Part shown: piece after piece, positions 16,287 to 23,618 of the stretch
How positions within the stretch are numbered: the stretch's first letter is position 1
Layout of the letters: the number at the start of each line of letters is the position of its first letter
Assembly: GCA_029968055.1 (NCBI GenBank)
Contig: JASCNX010000006.1
Coordinates: 186,001-250,000 of the forward strand
Reading direction: 5' to 3'
Origin: Xenophilus aerolatus
Lineage (GTDB): Bacteria; Pseudomonadota; Gammaproteobacteria; Burkholderiales; Burkholderiaceae_C
Length of the DNA: 64,000 nt
Made by a program: the position numbers and the translations under genes
The notes under the pieces: model-generated
Databases searched by the model: none
What the model saw: the letters and a program-made list of their open reading frames with translations, nothing else
What the model was told of the DNA's origin: nothing

Positions 16287-16556
16287 TCACCCGCGAAACC
16301 TCATCCTTGTAGTCGAGTACGTCACCGCGCGAGCCATGGCCGCCATCCCGGCCTCGAAGTCCGCCGCGGCCACCACCAAGCGGTGTTCGTAGTCCGACCC
16401 GGCGCCGGACTCGATCTGGTCCATGGAGGCGATGAACTGCCGGAGGTCGACCAGATCCTGCTTGACGCGCGGTCGGATGGTGACGGTGCCACGCGCCGCG
16501 TCTTCACGCTCCCGCACCACAGAGACGAATCCGCCTGCCGGCGTGAAAACCCACAT
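16287..16556 (-). CDS. Small hypothetical protein in operon with the Nudix gene
   Basis: The 89-residue protein starts at ATG 16556 (MWVFTPAGGFVSVVRERED); a longer reading to 16595 adds a basic tail of low quality. The sequence has alternating strands at the N-terminus (TPAGGFVSVV ... GTVTIRPRV) and a helix containing LVDLRQFIASMDQIE. I know no function. It lies seven bases before the Nudix gene, a spacing that suggests co-translation. Both face the repeat array downstream of the helicase gene. Confidence 0.65.
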   Translation of the reverse strand: MWVFTPAGGFVSVVREREDAARGTVTIRPRVKQDLVDLRQFIASMDQIESGAGSDYEHRLVVAAADFEAGMAAMARAVTYSTTRMRFRG

Positions 16557-16735
16557 GCCCTGCCCTCCAGCCCGCCACCGCGGCGGGGTCGGCACTCTAC
16601 CGTCGGTCGGGCCTCAGCGGCCAGTCCGTTCACGCGCGCGCGTGTTTTTTTAGAAGTGCTGGCGCAGACCGAGCGAGAGGGTGACGAATGACCATCCCAG
16701 CGCCGTTTGTCACGGAGACCGCCCGATGGGTTGAC

Positions 16736-16969
16736 GTAGACATCGTGTAGACAGAGTTGAGCCGGCGAGTCCCAGCAAAACACCCGAACCGTCTACGTTG
16801 TCTACGATGTCTACACATAGAGACGTTGAGCATGAGATCGAGGGCCAGAGATCGGTATCCTTGCTTCAATTCTGGCGCAGCGTAGACGTGTAGACAGATC
16901 CGCAGAAGCCCCGCAGAGCAGGCGTTTCCACGAGTCTGTCCTTCCACATTGGCGTCAACAAGCGTAGAC
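16736..16969. repeat. Array of GTAGAC repeats; candidate replication origin of the island
   Basis: GTAGAC occurs eight times: direct copies at 16736, 16747, 16882, 16890 and 16964, and inverted copies (GTCTAC) at 16791, 16800 and 16809. The three inverted copies are exactly nine bases apart. The array lies in a 378-base gene-free gap directly downstream of the helicase/primase-like genes. Iteron-like repeats next to a primase-helicase pair suggest an origin, as in P4-like satellites; this is inference. Confidence 0.55.
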
Positions 16970-16976
16970 GCCGTGT

Positions 16977-18662
16977 TCAGACTGCCGTGTCGGGCAGCGC
17001 AGGATCTCGTTCCAGCCCGATCACCGAGAAGGGGATGCCTGTAGCGCGCTGGCTCGGTCCGGCACCGAACCGACGGGCCGGCACCGCGACGGCCCCCTTC
17101 ACCTGATGCAGGAAGCTGCGCGGGTCAACGGCGAACTTGGTATCGGCCAGAAGCCGATTCAGGCCCTGGTGTTTGTTGGCGAACACCACAAGACGATTGG
17201 TAGTAAGCCCGATCCCATGATCGTTCAGCAGCTGTCGCGCGCGCTTCGAGTCAACACCAAGGCCATCAGTGTGCAGGTCCGCTGCCTGCGCAAGCAGCGA
17301 CATCACCGAGTACTGGCCGAAGCCAGTATTCAACATCGTTTGGAGAACATGCCGCAAGCATTTCTCGCCATCCGATTCGCCATGCTCATCAAGCTGATCT
17401 GCCCAATTGAACTCAGCGAGAACGGACGCGGCCACGTCCGGAGTGACTTCCATCGAGTTCTGAAGAGACCACCAACCCGCCAGCAGCGTGCCGTACTGAT
17501 CGCCGTGGCGAGGGTCACCAAACTTCTCGGTGGCTGCTCGCGTGAAGTGGCGAATGTTTGCCTGAATTTGAGAGAAATTCTTCAAGCCACGCACCAGCAG
17601 CTGCAGGGAGATGTCCTCATCTGATCGAATGTCAAAAAGCATCGAAGCCGTTTTACCCCACTGTTGTTGAGAGTCTGCGGCCCCAGATCGAGGCTTGAGT
17701 TCAAGACGACAGAACCGATCACTATCGGCCTTTTCGGCAATGGCGACCGCGATGCTTCCCAGCAGCGCCATCGACTGAATATGAAACTCCTGGGCCTGCC
17801 CTCCCACCGTCCCTCGCAGCGTCGTTGCCGATGATCTCGACGACGCCTGGCGCAGCATCACGAGCGTCCGTTGCACCCGCGCAAACCCACCTTTGTCGCT
17901 TGCTTCACTCTCGTCGATCATGAGCGGCAGCGAGTCCGTCTTGAGGGTCTGCCGTATTCCGGCCTCGGTAGAGTCTCCTTGAACAAACACCTTACCGTGT
18001 CCCAGTAGCACACTGACGAAATTGTTGAGCAGTGTGCTCTTGCCGCACCCCGCCGGCCCGCAGACCCACAGATGCGGCCGCCACTTCAAAGCGCCCGCCA
18101 GTGGAGCAAGGTAAATCCATCCCATCAGAAGTTTTGCTGCATCGGGCTTCACAAAATTGAACCTGGTCGCGACTTGGCAAATCTTTCGCGCGTAAGCATC
18201 GGTGATCGGTCCAACATCGGTGAATCCCAGCGGCAGGCCGCGCTCGTAGACATACCTGCTTTCGATACGATGTAGATCGGACTCGATGCCATCGATGAAC
18301 AGCCGATCGCCACTGTGATAGATCATGCGTTTTTGATCCATCCAGGCGCCTCGTCCCCTGTTGCACGTGGGGTCGTACAGCCCCATGGCGTGCGCGAGGT
18401 CATACAAAAACGTCGCCGCTGCATCCTCGTCGAACTTGCCCCCGCCCTCCTTCTTCGCCATAAAGTTGAGCTCCCAAACTTCACGTGGCGCGAGCTCGAA
18501 GAGGCCGGGCTTGGAGAACTGAAGGCGAGTCCGTTCAAGCACCTGCTGCTTCTTGAAGTGATAGATGTAGTAGCGGTCCTTCTGATAACCAAGAACCCGG
18601 AAGTGCGCACCCAGGTGAGTTTCGATCTCACCGGCGCTTCGATAGACATGAGGCGCTGTCAT
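16977..18662 (-). CDS. AAA+ replication helicase of the island
   Basis: The 561-residue protein has a P-loop ATPase with Walker A CGPAGCGKST (about residue 210) and, further on, PLMIDESEASDKG as a likely Walker B. The arrangement resembles the helicase half of phage P4 alpha-like and DUF927-type proteins. An N-terminal domain of about 180 residues precedes it. Its start overlaps the stop of the Toprim-protein gene by four bases, so primase-like and helicase parts are made together as separate chains. The GTAGAC array begins just beyond its stop codon and is the likely DNA target. Confidence 0.82.
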   Translation of the reverse strand: MTAPHVYRSAGEIETHLGAHFRVLGYQKDRYYIYHFKKQQVLERTRLQFSKPGLFELAPREVWELNFMAKKEGGGKFDEDAAATFLYDLAHAMGLYDPTCNRGRGAWMDQKRMIYHSGDRLFIDGIESDLHRIESRYVYERGLPLGFTDVGPITDAYARKICQVATRFNFVKPDAAKLLMGWIYLAPLAGALKWRPHLWVCGPAGCGKSTLLNNFVSVLLGHGKVFVQGDSTEAGIRQTLKTDSLPLMIDESEASDKGGFARVQRTLVMLRQASSRSSATTLRGTVGGQAQEFHIQSMALLGSIAVAIAEKADSDRFCRLELKPRSGAADSQQQWGKTASMLFDIRSDEDISLQLLVRGLKNFSQIQANIRHFTRAATEKFGDPRHGDQYGTLLAGWWSLQNSMEVTPDVAASVLAEFNWADQLDEHGESDGEKCLRHVLQTMLNTGFGQYSVMSLLAQAADLHTDGLGVDSKRARQLLNDHGIGLTTNRLVVFANKHQGLNRLLADTKFAVDPRSFLHQVKGAVAVPARRFGAGPSQRATGIPFSVIGLERDPALPDTAV

Positions 18663-19786
18663 GCGACCACCTCCAGAACCGCTGCTGCACCGCGCTGGAT
18701 GAAGAGGTCGTTCACGTCATGCCCATGAGGCAGGTCGGCCGGCAGCGGCGCGTAGCGGCAGCCCAGACGCTCTGCGATGCGAGCGGCCTTCACCTCCATG
18801 CCACGGTCAGGCACGATGACCGCAACCGCGCCTGCGGCCATGACGGCCTCGGCGATGACTTCGAGGTTGCCGGCACCGAAACACACCACTGCGGCCCTGT
18901 ACGTGACGGCGTTAAGGGTCCAGGCGTGAGCAACGCCCTCCACCACGTAGGCCACATCACCCGGCCGCAGTTCGCCGACCGTGAACGATCCGCCCTTGAT
19001 CGGCACGCATGCATTCAGCTTTTCGCCGCGGTTCGGGCCGATGAACTGCACCGACATGAGCCCGCCAGCGTTGCCGACGCTGCTGTACGCCGGCACCATC
19101 AGCCAGCCCAGCAAATTGGTGCTGTAGAAGGCTCCCCAACCATCCAGCGGCCAGCAGACCACGCGCATGCCTTCGACTTGGCCATGCTTGCGCTCGATGT
19201 AGGCATGCGCAGCAGGGGCGAGGTCGCCGTTGTCCCAGTCGTCTTGAAGCTTCTTCAGCTTCCGAGCCTTCGCTGCCGTCTCGTGTGCTGCACGCTGTGC
19301 TGCATTCGCGATCGCCGTCTGGCGCAGGTCGGCAGCACGGACCGCGTATTCGGCCGAAGGAGCTTGACTGCGCGCTCCAGCGCGCTTCCGTTGCTCATAC
19401 GCCCGCCAGAGCACGTCCCGGGGCATCCACCAGACGCTCTTGCCACCATGACGGAATGTGTGAAAAGTGATGGCTGGCAAGATCAGGCCGTTCCGGCAAG
19501 TGAACCATCGACCACGGTAGGACTGACGCTTGTCCGACTTGCCATTTTCGGCGCTCGGCAGGTCATACCAGACGTCGTCAAGGTTCGGCACAGATTCCAG
19601 TACGGCCCCGACCTCTGCCGCTGCGGTCGCCGCGTGATCAAGCAGCGCGGCCATCACGGCGTCGGGGCCAGGGTACGTTTCTGCCACCCACGACACGAAC
19701 GAACCACTGCTCGGGACGAGCGCTCCAGCGGCGCTCTGACTTGCATACGGGCCACTTTCCTTCTGGCCCATTTTCTTGGTCATCAT
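18659..19786 (-). CDS. Toprim-domain primase-like protein
   Basis: The 375-residue protein has an N-terminal region with many aromatic and Cys residues and a C-terminal Toprim-like domain. Visible features are VAYVVEGVAHAWTLNAV with the conserved Glu, and VAVIVPDRGMEVKAA where the family has DxD-type aspartates. A basic Lys/Arg-rich linker lies between. The start is ATG 19786, after a GAGGCG ribosome binding site; an upstream TTG at 19798 is less likely. Overlap with the helicase gene supports a shared role in replication of the island. The zinc-binding part of full primases is not obvious. Confidence 0.8.
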   Translation of the reverse strand: MMTKKMGQKESGPYASQSAAGALVPSSGSFVSWVAETYPGPDAVMAALLDHAATAAAEVGAVLESVPNLDDVWYDLPSAENGKSDKRQSYRGRWFTCRNGLILPAITFHTFRHGGKSVWWMPRDVLWRAYEQRKRAGARSQAPSAEYAVRAADLRQTAIANAAQRAAHETAAKARKLKKLQDDWDNGDLAPAAHAYIERKHGQVEGMRVVCWPLDGWGAFYSTNLLGWLMVPAYSSVGNAGGLMSVQFIGPNRGEKLNACVPIKGGSFTVGELRPGDVAYVVEGVAHAWTLNAVTYRAAVVCFGAGNLEVIAEAVMAAGAVAVIVPDRGMEVKAARIAERLGCRYAPLPADLPHGHDVNDLFIQRGAAAVLEVVA

Positions 19787-19885
19787 GTGACGCCTCAAAA
19801 AAGATTGCTTGAGACGCTTGCGGCCGACCGGACGTGATCCGAGAATTCACGCTGTTCACCAGCTTGTTTCCACCGCAAGCACTAG

Positions 19886-19910
19886 AAAGCCCGCCTTGCC
19901 CGCGGGCTTT
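19886..19910 (-). terminator. GC-rich hairpin between AlpA-like and primase genes
   Basis: AAAGCCCGC (19886-19894) and GCGGGCTTT (19902-19910) form a nine-base stem with a seven-base loop. It lies between the AlpA-like gene and the primase-like gene, both on the minus strand, and could end or attenuate transcription into the replication genes. Confidence 0.5.
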
Positions 19911-19917
19911 CGCCTTT

Positions 19918-20148
19918 TCAGGCGGTGTTTGTCTGCGCGCGCAGCCAAGACAGCACATCGCCAGCGCGCCAGCGCACGCACCGAGGCGCAAGCTTAAAAG
20001 GCGCCGGAAACGTGCCAGCTTTCACCAGCGTGCGGATGTGCGAATCCCGCAGCCCAACCAGCGCGACAACCACGGGCTTGCGCACCAGTGCGTCGTCGCA
20101 TGCCTGGGCCGCGGCGATTTCGACTGCCATGTGATCGGTGTGGGTCAT
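19918..20148 (-). CDS. AlpA-like regulator (winged helix-turn-helix)
   Basis: The 76-residue protein resembles AlpA/excisionase-type proteins: VVALVGLRDSHIRTLVKAGT is the helix-turn-helix, followed by FPAPFKLAPRCVRWRAGDVL, the typical wing and second-helix signature ending WL. ATG 20148 is the chosen start; a longer frame to 20442 is open but lacks the family pattern upstream. AlpA proteins regulate integrase or excision functions of P4-like elements. A second AlpA-like gene lies 175 bases upstream on the same strand. Confidence 0.82.
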   Translation of the reverse strand: MTHTDHMAVEIAAAQACDDALVRKPVVVALVGLRDSHIRTLVKAGTFPAPFKLAPRCVRWRAGDVLSWLRAQTNTA

Positions 20149-20323
20149 ACCCGCTCCATCGAGTTGCGATGAAGTGATCGTTGCGTCACGACGGCGAGCG
20201 CGGTCATGTGCGGTGATGCGCAGCCCGCGTTTGTCCTTAAACCAACGCAGGGCGGGTCGAGTGCGCCGGCCCCTAACTGGCGGCGCATGTCGCGAGACGG
20301 TCGGACACATTTGGTGCGCCCCC

Positions 20324-20590
20324 TTAGGCAGGGCGGCGTTGGAGGCCACCCTCAGCTCCGGCAGAGGCCTCTGCGGCGGTGGTGCGCTTTTCGATCCAAG
20401 CGCGGACGTCAGCCACCTTCCAGGCGGTGCAGTTCGAGCCAAGCTCGAATGGCTTGGGGAAGGTGCCGAGCTTCACCATGCGCCATAGCGTCGCATTGCT
20501 GAAGGGCAGCAGCCCCGGGATCAGTTGAGCCTGACGAACAAACGCGCTATCCGGCAGTTCGTCGAAGTTGGGGGTGTGATTCGGTTGCAT
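20324..20590 (-). CDS. AlpA-like regulator, second copy
   Basis: The 88-residue protein carries the AlpA pattern with residues 23-75: LIPGLLPFSNATLWRMVKLG, then TFPKPFELGSNCTAWKVADV and RAWIEKR. It is clearly related to, but not the same as, the protein at 19918-20148. The C-terminal tail (AAEASAGAEGG) is low complexity. Two AlpA-like genes in tandem could control integration, excision and replication separately. The start is ATG 20590. Confidence 0.85.
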   Translation of the reverse strand: MQPNHTPNFDELPDSAFVRQAQLIPGLLPFSNATLWRMVKLGTFPKPFELGSNCTAWKVADVRAWIEKRTTAAEASAGAEGGLQRRPA

Positions 20591-20656
20591 GGGATGCGAT
20601 GCGTTGAGACAAACTCAACTTTCACTCCCACCCCCTCAACAGTCACCGACAAAAAT

Positions 20657-21259
20657 CTATTCAGGTTTGAAGACGTCGGCTAAATCCGCCCTGCGTTTGG
20701 CGAGAAGTGCATTGATGGATTGCAACTTTGCCTCACCGGTTGCCGGAGGCAGCGCGCTAAGGCCTGCGGCCTGCCTGAGCCGCATACGCACGTCTTCTTC
20801 GTAATCCTGGAATCCTGTCTCTTCGCAGGAACGCTTGAAAGCCCGATGTGCAGCTCGCTCATCCACGTCCCACCCGACCGCGGCGCGGTGCTGTTGCACC
20901 AAACGCTCAACATGGCGCGGCTCGATTCCGAAATTCCTGCTAACTTCATCGAGCACTTCATGCCTTTGCTGTCCTGCATCAAGAAGCTCGAAGTAGCGAA
21001 ACGCCACCCCATGGCCGTGAAAAGGATCTGCCTCTGGGCGTCCAGAGGCCTTGGGCGGCAATTTGCCCTTAAGCAAAGCCTGGGCGATCAGAGCATTCGC
21101 TAATTCCTGCAGATCCGGGTGAAGGCTTTGCCCGCTGACGACCGCCTCGGCCACGCGCTCGAGGACTGCGCGATCTCCTCCCGGCTCGTTGGCTACGAAG
21201 GAAATAATGGCATCGGCATCGGGCGTCCAGTGAACGACAGTCCGCTTAGAGGGGTTCAT
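20657..21259 (-). CDS. Hypothetical protein overlapping the integrase gene
   Basis: The 200-residue protein is not recognised. Its N-terminal half is mixed (MNPSKRTVVHWTPDADAIIS); the middle contains GVAFRYFELLDAGQQRHEVL and NFGIEPRHVERLVQQ, which looks like a helix-turn-helix; the C-terminal third is helical and basic. It overlaps the 3' end of the integrase gene by 14 bases and is the next gene downstream, so it is probably co-expressed with integrase. A role in integration or element regulation is a guess from position. Confidence 0.65.
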   Translation of the reverse strand: MNPSKRTVVHWTPDADAIISFVANEPGGDRAVLERVAEAVVSGQSLHPDLQELANALIAQALLKGKLPPKASGRPEADPFHGHGVAFRYFELLDAGQQRHEVLDEVSRNFGIEPRHVERLVQQHRAAVGWDVDERAAHRAFKRSCEETGFQDYEEDVRMRLRQAAGLSALPPATGEAKLQSINALLAKRRADLADVFKPE

Positions 21260-22448
21260 TCTTCACTTCGTCCAAGTAGTCCGCCCATCGCTGCATCATC
21301 TGTCTGCGCGCCGGAAGGTGAGCAGTGCGGTTGTAGGCACGCCCGTTGGCGTCCTTGACGGCGTGGGCAAGTTGGTGTTCGATCAAGTCGACGCGCTGCT
21401 CCAGTACCTCGTCGAGCACGGTGCGCGCCATCGCGCGAAACCCATGAGCAGTCATCACATCAGCGCCGTAACCCATTGCCCTAAGGGCCGCGTTGATTGT
21501 GTTCTCGCTCATGCAGCGCTCGCCCGTCCGGATTGAGGGGAACACGTACCGTCCGTGGCCGGTAACGGGCCAAATGTGCTGCAGGATTTCTACAGCCTGC
21601 CGAGAAAGAGGGACAAGATGCTCGACGCCCATCTTCATCTTGGCGGCCGGGAGGCGCCATTCCGCCGCATCAAGATTGAATTCGGTCCACTCCGCTGCGC
21701 GTAATTCACCAGGCCGAAGGAAAACCAGCGGAGAGAGCTTCAGAGCAGCCGCCGTCGTCGGGTGACCCGAATACCCCGCTATGGAGCGCATGAGTTGCCC
21801 CACCTTTTTCGGGTCAGTGATCGCTGAATAGTGCGACGTCTCCACAGGGACGAGAGCCCCGCGAAGGTCGGCAGTTACATCTCGATCAACGCGGCCCGTC
21901 GCAACGCCGAAGCGCAGCACCTGAGAGCAAATTTGAACGACCCTGTGAACACTCTCGTGAACGCCCCGGGTCTCCATCTTTCGGGCGACCCGTTCCAACA
22001 CGTCTTTCGCGGTGAGGTCAGCCACTGGGATACGGCCGATGGCCGGGAACACATCCCTCTCCAACCAACTCGTCACCTTGGCCTGCGTAACGTCCGCCCG
22101 CTTGTTCGAAGTCGTGCGAAGCCAGTCCCGCCCGACGACCTCGAACGTGTTAGCTGCGGCGCTCGCCAACGCGAGTTTTTCGGCGCGCTTGGCCGCTCCA
22201 GGGTTGATGCCGTCGGCCAGTTGCTCGCGAGCCCGATCCCGCCTCTTACGAGCTTTTGCCAGCGACACCTCGGGGTACACGCCCAACCCCAAGGTTTGCG
22301 GCTTGCCATGCACACGGTAGTCCAGTCGCCAATACTTTCCAGCCGCTTTGACCCGAAGGTACATGCCGCCGCCATCGGCGTACCGCTCGCCGATCGCGGA
22401 CCCTTGGTGCTTCACCTGTTTAACGAACGTATCGGTCAACGCCATCAT
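21246..22448 (-). CDS. P4-type tyrosine integrase
   Basis: The 400-residue protein has the N-terminal DUF4102 arm-binding domain (GGGMYLRVKAAGKYWRLDYR) and a tyrosine recombinase catalytic domain. Visible catalytic residues are Arg in PGELRAAEW, His and Arg in TAHGFRAMARTVL, His in EHQLAHAV and the likely nucleophile Tyr in GRAYNRT. Its gene lies with its 5' end 178 bases from the tRNA-Arg 3' end, the usual orientation for integrases that use a tRNA gene as attachment site. It should insert and, with an excision factor, remove the island. Confidence 0.95.
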   Translation of the reverse strand: MMALTDTFVKQVKHQGSAIGERYADGGGMYLRVKAAGKYWRLDYRVHGKPQTLGLGVYPEVSLAKARKRRDRAREQLADGINPGAAKRAEKLALASAAANTFEVVGRDWLRTTSNKRADVTQAKVTSWLERDVFPAIGRIPVADLTAKDVLERVARKMETRGVHESVHRVVQICSQVLRFGVATGRVDRDVTADLRGALVPVETSHYSAITDPKKVGQLMRSIAGYSGHPTTAAALKLSPLVFLRPGELRAAEWTEFNLDAAEWRLPAAKMKMGVEHLVPLSRQAVEILQHIWPVTGHGRYVFPSIRTGERCMSENTINAALRAMGYGADVMTAHGFRAMARTVLDEVLEQRVDLIEHQLAHAVKDANGRAYNRTAHLPARRQMMQRWADYLDEVKNEPL

Positions 22449-22460
22449 TCATCCCGGACC

Positions 22461-22512
22461 TGTCGGTACCTAACTTTCCCAGAGGCTGTAGGTACCTACA
22501 GAGGTACCGACA
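22461..22512. promoter_or_regulatory. GGTACC-centred palindromes upstream of the integrase
   Basis: TGTCGGTACCT (22461-22471) is repeated inverted at 22502-22512, and between them lies the perfect 16-base palindrome CTGTAGGTACCTACAG (22486-22501). All three contain GGTACC. The position between attachment site and integrase start fits an operator or an integrase arm-binding site. Confidence 0.5.
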
Positions 22513-22560
22513 AAACGTTGAGATGGGATGCTACGGGTCTGGACGCGCCGAGGCAAAGAA

Positions 22561-22592
22561 AAACCCGCTACGCCAATGGAGGGAGCGGGTTT
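22561..22592 (-). terminator. Intrinsic terminator after tRNA-Arg
   Basis: AAACCCGCT and AGCGGGTTT form a nine-base stem around a 14-base loop, and on the minus strand the stem is followed by TTCTTT. It lies 34 bases after the tRNA 3' end, inside the island. Confidence 0.65.
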
Positions 22593-22625
22593 TGAGACGG
22601 CGTGAGATGCCGTGAGAAAGTGTTC

Positions 22626-22700
22626 TGGTCCCGCCGCCAGGAATCGAACCTGGATCTCAGCCTTCGGAGGGCCGAATTCTATCCGTTGAAATACGGCGAG
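22626..22700 (-). tRNA. tRNA-Arg (anticodon CCG)
   Basis: The 75-base minus-strand gene folds as a tRNA. The acceptor stem is CTCGCCG/CGGCGGG (22694-22700 with 22630-22636, one T-G pair), the anticodon stem CGGCC/GGCTG encloses CTCCGAA (anticodon CCG), and the T arm is CCAGG-TTCGATT-CCTGG. CCA is encoded at 22626-22628. It is the attachment site of the island, whose integrase adjoins its 3' end. Confidence 0.93.
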
Positions 22701-23451
22701 GAGGGTGCGCCACGCGGCGGCGCGAACCCGGCATTATGGCCGATCGCGGCGACGCCGCGCCGGGCGGCGCTGCCAGGCCGCCTGCCTGGGTGGCCGCGCC
22801 GCAGGCAGTGCAGTGCGCCAGGTCCTCATCCGCGCGTTCGAAGCCCAGACCGCGCAGGTACACATGGAAGACGCGCCGGCCGGCCTGCACCAGCGCGAAG
22901 CCCGAGGGGTCCAGCAGCCAGTCCTGGATGAGGCCGGCGATCAGGGCGTGAAGCCCCTGGGCGGCCGTGGCCGCCGGGATGGGCAGCCGCAGCCTGCTGC
23001 GCTGCGCCGCCAGTCGAAGGGCCTTCTCGAAATCCTCGATGCAGGCACCCCGGCCGGCCAGATGGCGCTCCTGCACCGACGCCATTTCCTGCGTGTACTC
23101 GACCTTGTGCGACGCGATCTCGAACACGCGCCGCACCTGCGGGTCGGTGGTGACCAGCCGCAACGCCGACAGCATGCCCTGCTCCAGCACGGCGAGCGGG
23201 TCGTCCTGCGCACCGCTGGCGGCCACGCGCACGCCGTCTTCCATGGGCAGGGTGACGCGCTCCATCATGGCGTTGAACAGGTCGGCCTTGTCCTTGAAGT
23301 GCCAGTAGATGGCACCGCGCGTGGCGCCGGCCTGCTGCGCGATCTCCTGCAGCGTGGTCTGCGAAACGCCTTGCGCCTGGAACAGGACCTCGGCGGCGTC
23401 CAGCAGGCGATGCCGGGTGGCGAGGGCCTCTTCCTTGGTGCGACGGACCAC
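22657..23451 (-). CDS. TetR-family repressor of the adjacent RND efflux operon
   Basis: An AcrR/TtgR-type regulator: the N-terminal helix-turn-helix contains TTLQEIAQQAGATRGAIYWH and is followed by a ligand-binding helical domain. The start GTG 23451 follows an AGGAG ribosome binding site; the longer reading to 23475 lacks one. The last 45 or so residues are Arg/Pro-rich, unlike the family, and the frame runs into the tRNA-Arg gene, stopping at 22657. The true C-terminus is normally near GFERADEDLAHC, so the tail may be an unusual extension. A palindrome resembling the acrR operator lies 44 bases upstream, between this gene and the divergent efflux genes, which it should repress. Confidence 0.9.
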   Translation of the reverse strand: MVRRTKEEALATRHRLLDAAEVLFQAQGVSQTTLQEIAQQAGATRGAIYWHFKDKADLFNAMMERVTLPMEDGVRVAASGAQDDPLAVLEQGMLSALRLVTTDPQVRRVFEIASHKVEYTQEMASVQERHLAGRGACIEDFEKALRLAAQRSRLRLPIPAATAAQGLHALIAGLIQDWLLDPSGFALVQAGRRVFHVYLRGLGFERADEDLAHCTACGAATQAGGLAAPPGAASPRSAIMPGSRRRVAHPPRRISTDRIRPSEG

Positions 23452-23494
23452 GATGTCTCCTGGGGATGCGAACAACGAAACGCGAGGTCATGAA

Positions 23495-23516
23495 TATACA
23501 TGCATGAATGTATGTA
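23495..23516. promoter_or_regulatory. AcrR-type operator
   Basis: The 22-base imperfect palindrome around ATGCATGAATGTATGTA resembles the known E. coli acrR operator, which also has an ATGTATGTA arm and an inverted arm across a short centre. It lies between the repressor gene and the efflux operon, in the right place to control both. Confidence 0.7.
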
Positions 23517-23618
23517 AACTCGCCGCTTCGGCAAATTCCCTGACGCACCCGTGCCTTCGGCACGCCCGGTGCCGACGTCGGTGTTGCCCTTCCGATCTCA
23601 GCCCTCCAAAGGATTTGC

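Larger units (their letters stand above)
1..22636. mobile_element. Right-hand part of a tRNA-Arg-integrated genomic island
   Basis: A P4-type tyrosine integrase gene lies beside the 3' end of a tRNA-Arg gene, which is the usual attachment arrangement. The adjoining DNA carries AlpA-like regulators, primase and helicase genes, recombinases, an insertion sequence, a toxin-antitoxin pair and many unknown genes. The right junction is placed inside the tRNA 3' half by inference. I found no second copy of the tRNA 3' end in the window, so the left end probably lies beyond position 1. It could also be several stacked elements. Confidence 0.8.

Noticed and set aside
16600-16735. Promoter for a plus-strand gene in the gap
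   Set aside because: No plus-strand gene follows; the gap is better explained by the repeat array.
1-22625. Left attachment site of the island
   Set aside because: I looked for another copy of the tRNA-Arg 3' end and found none in the window.
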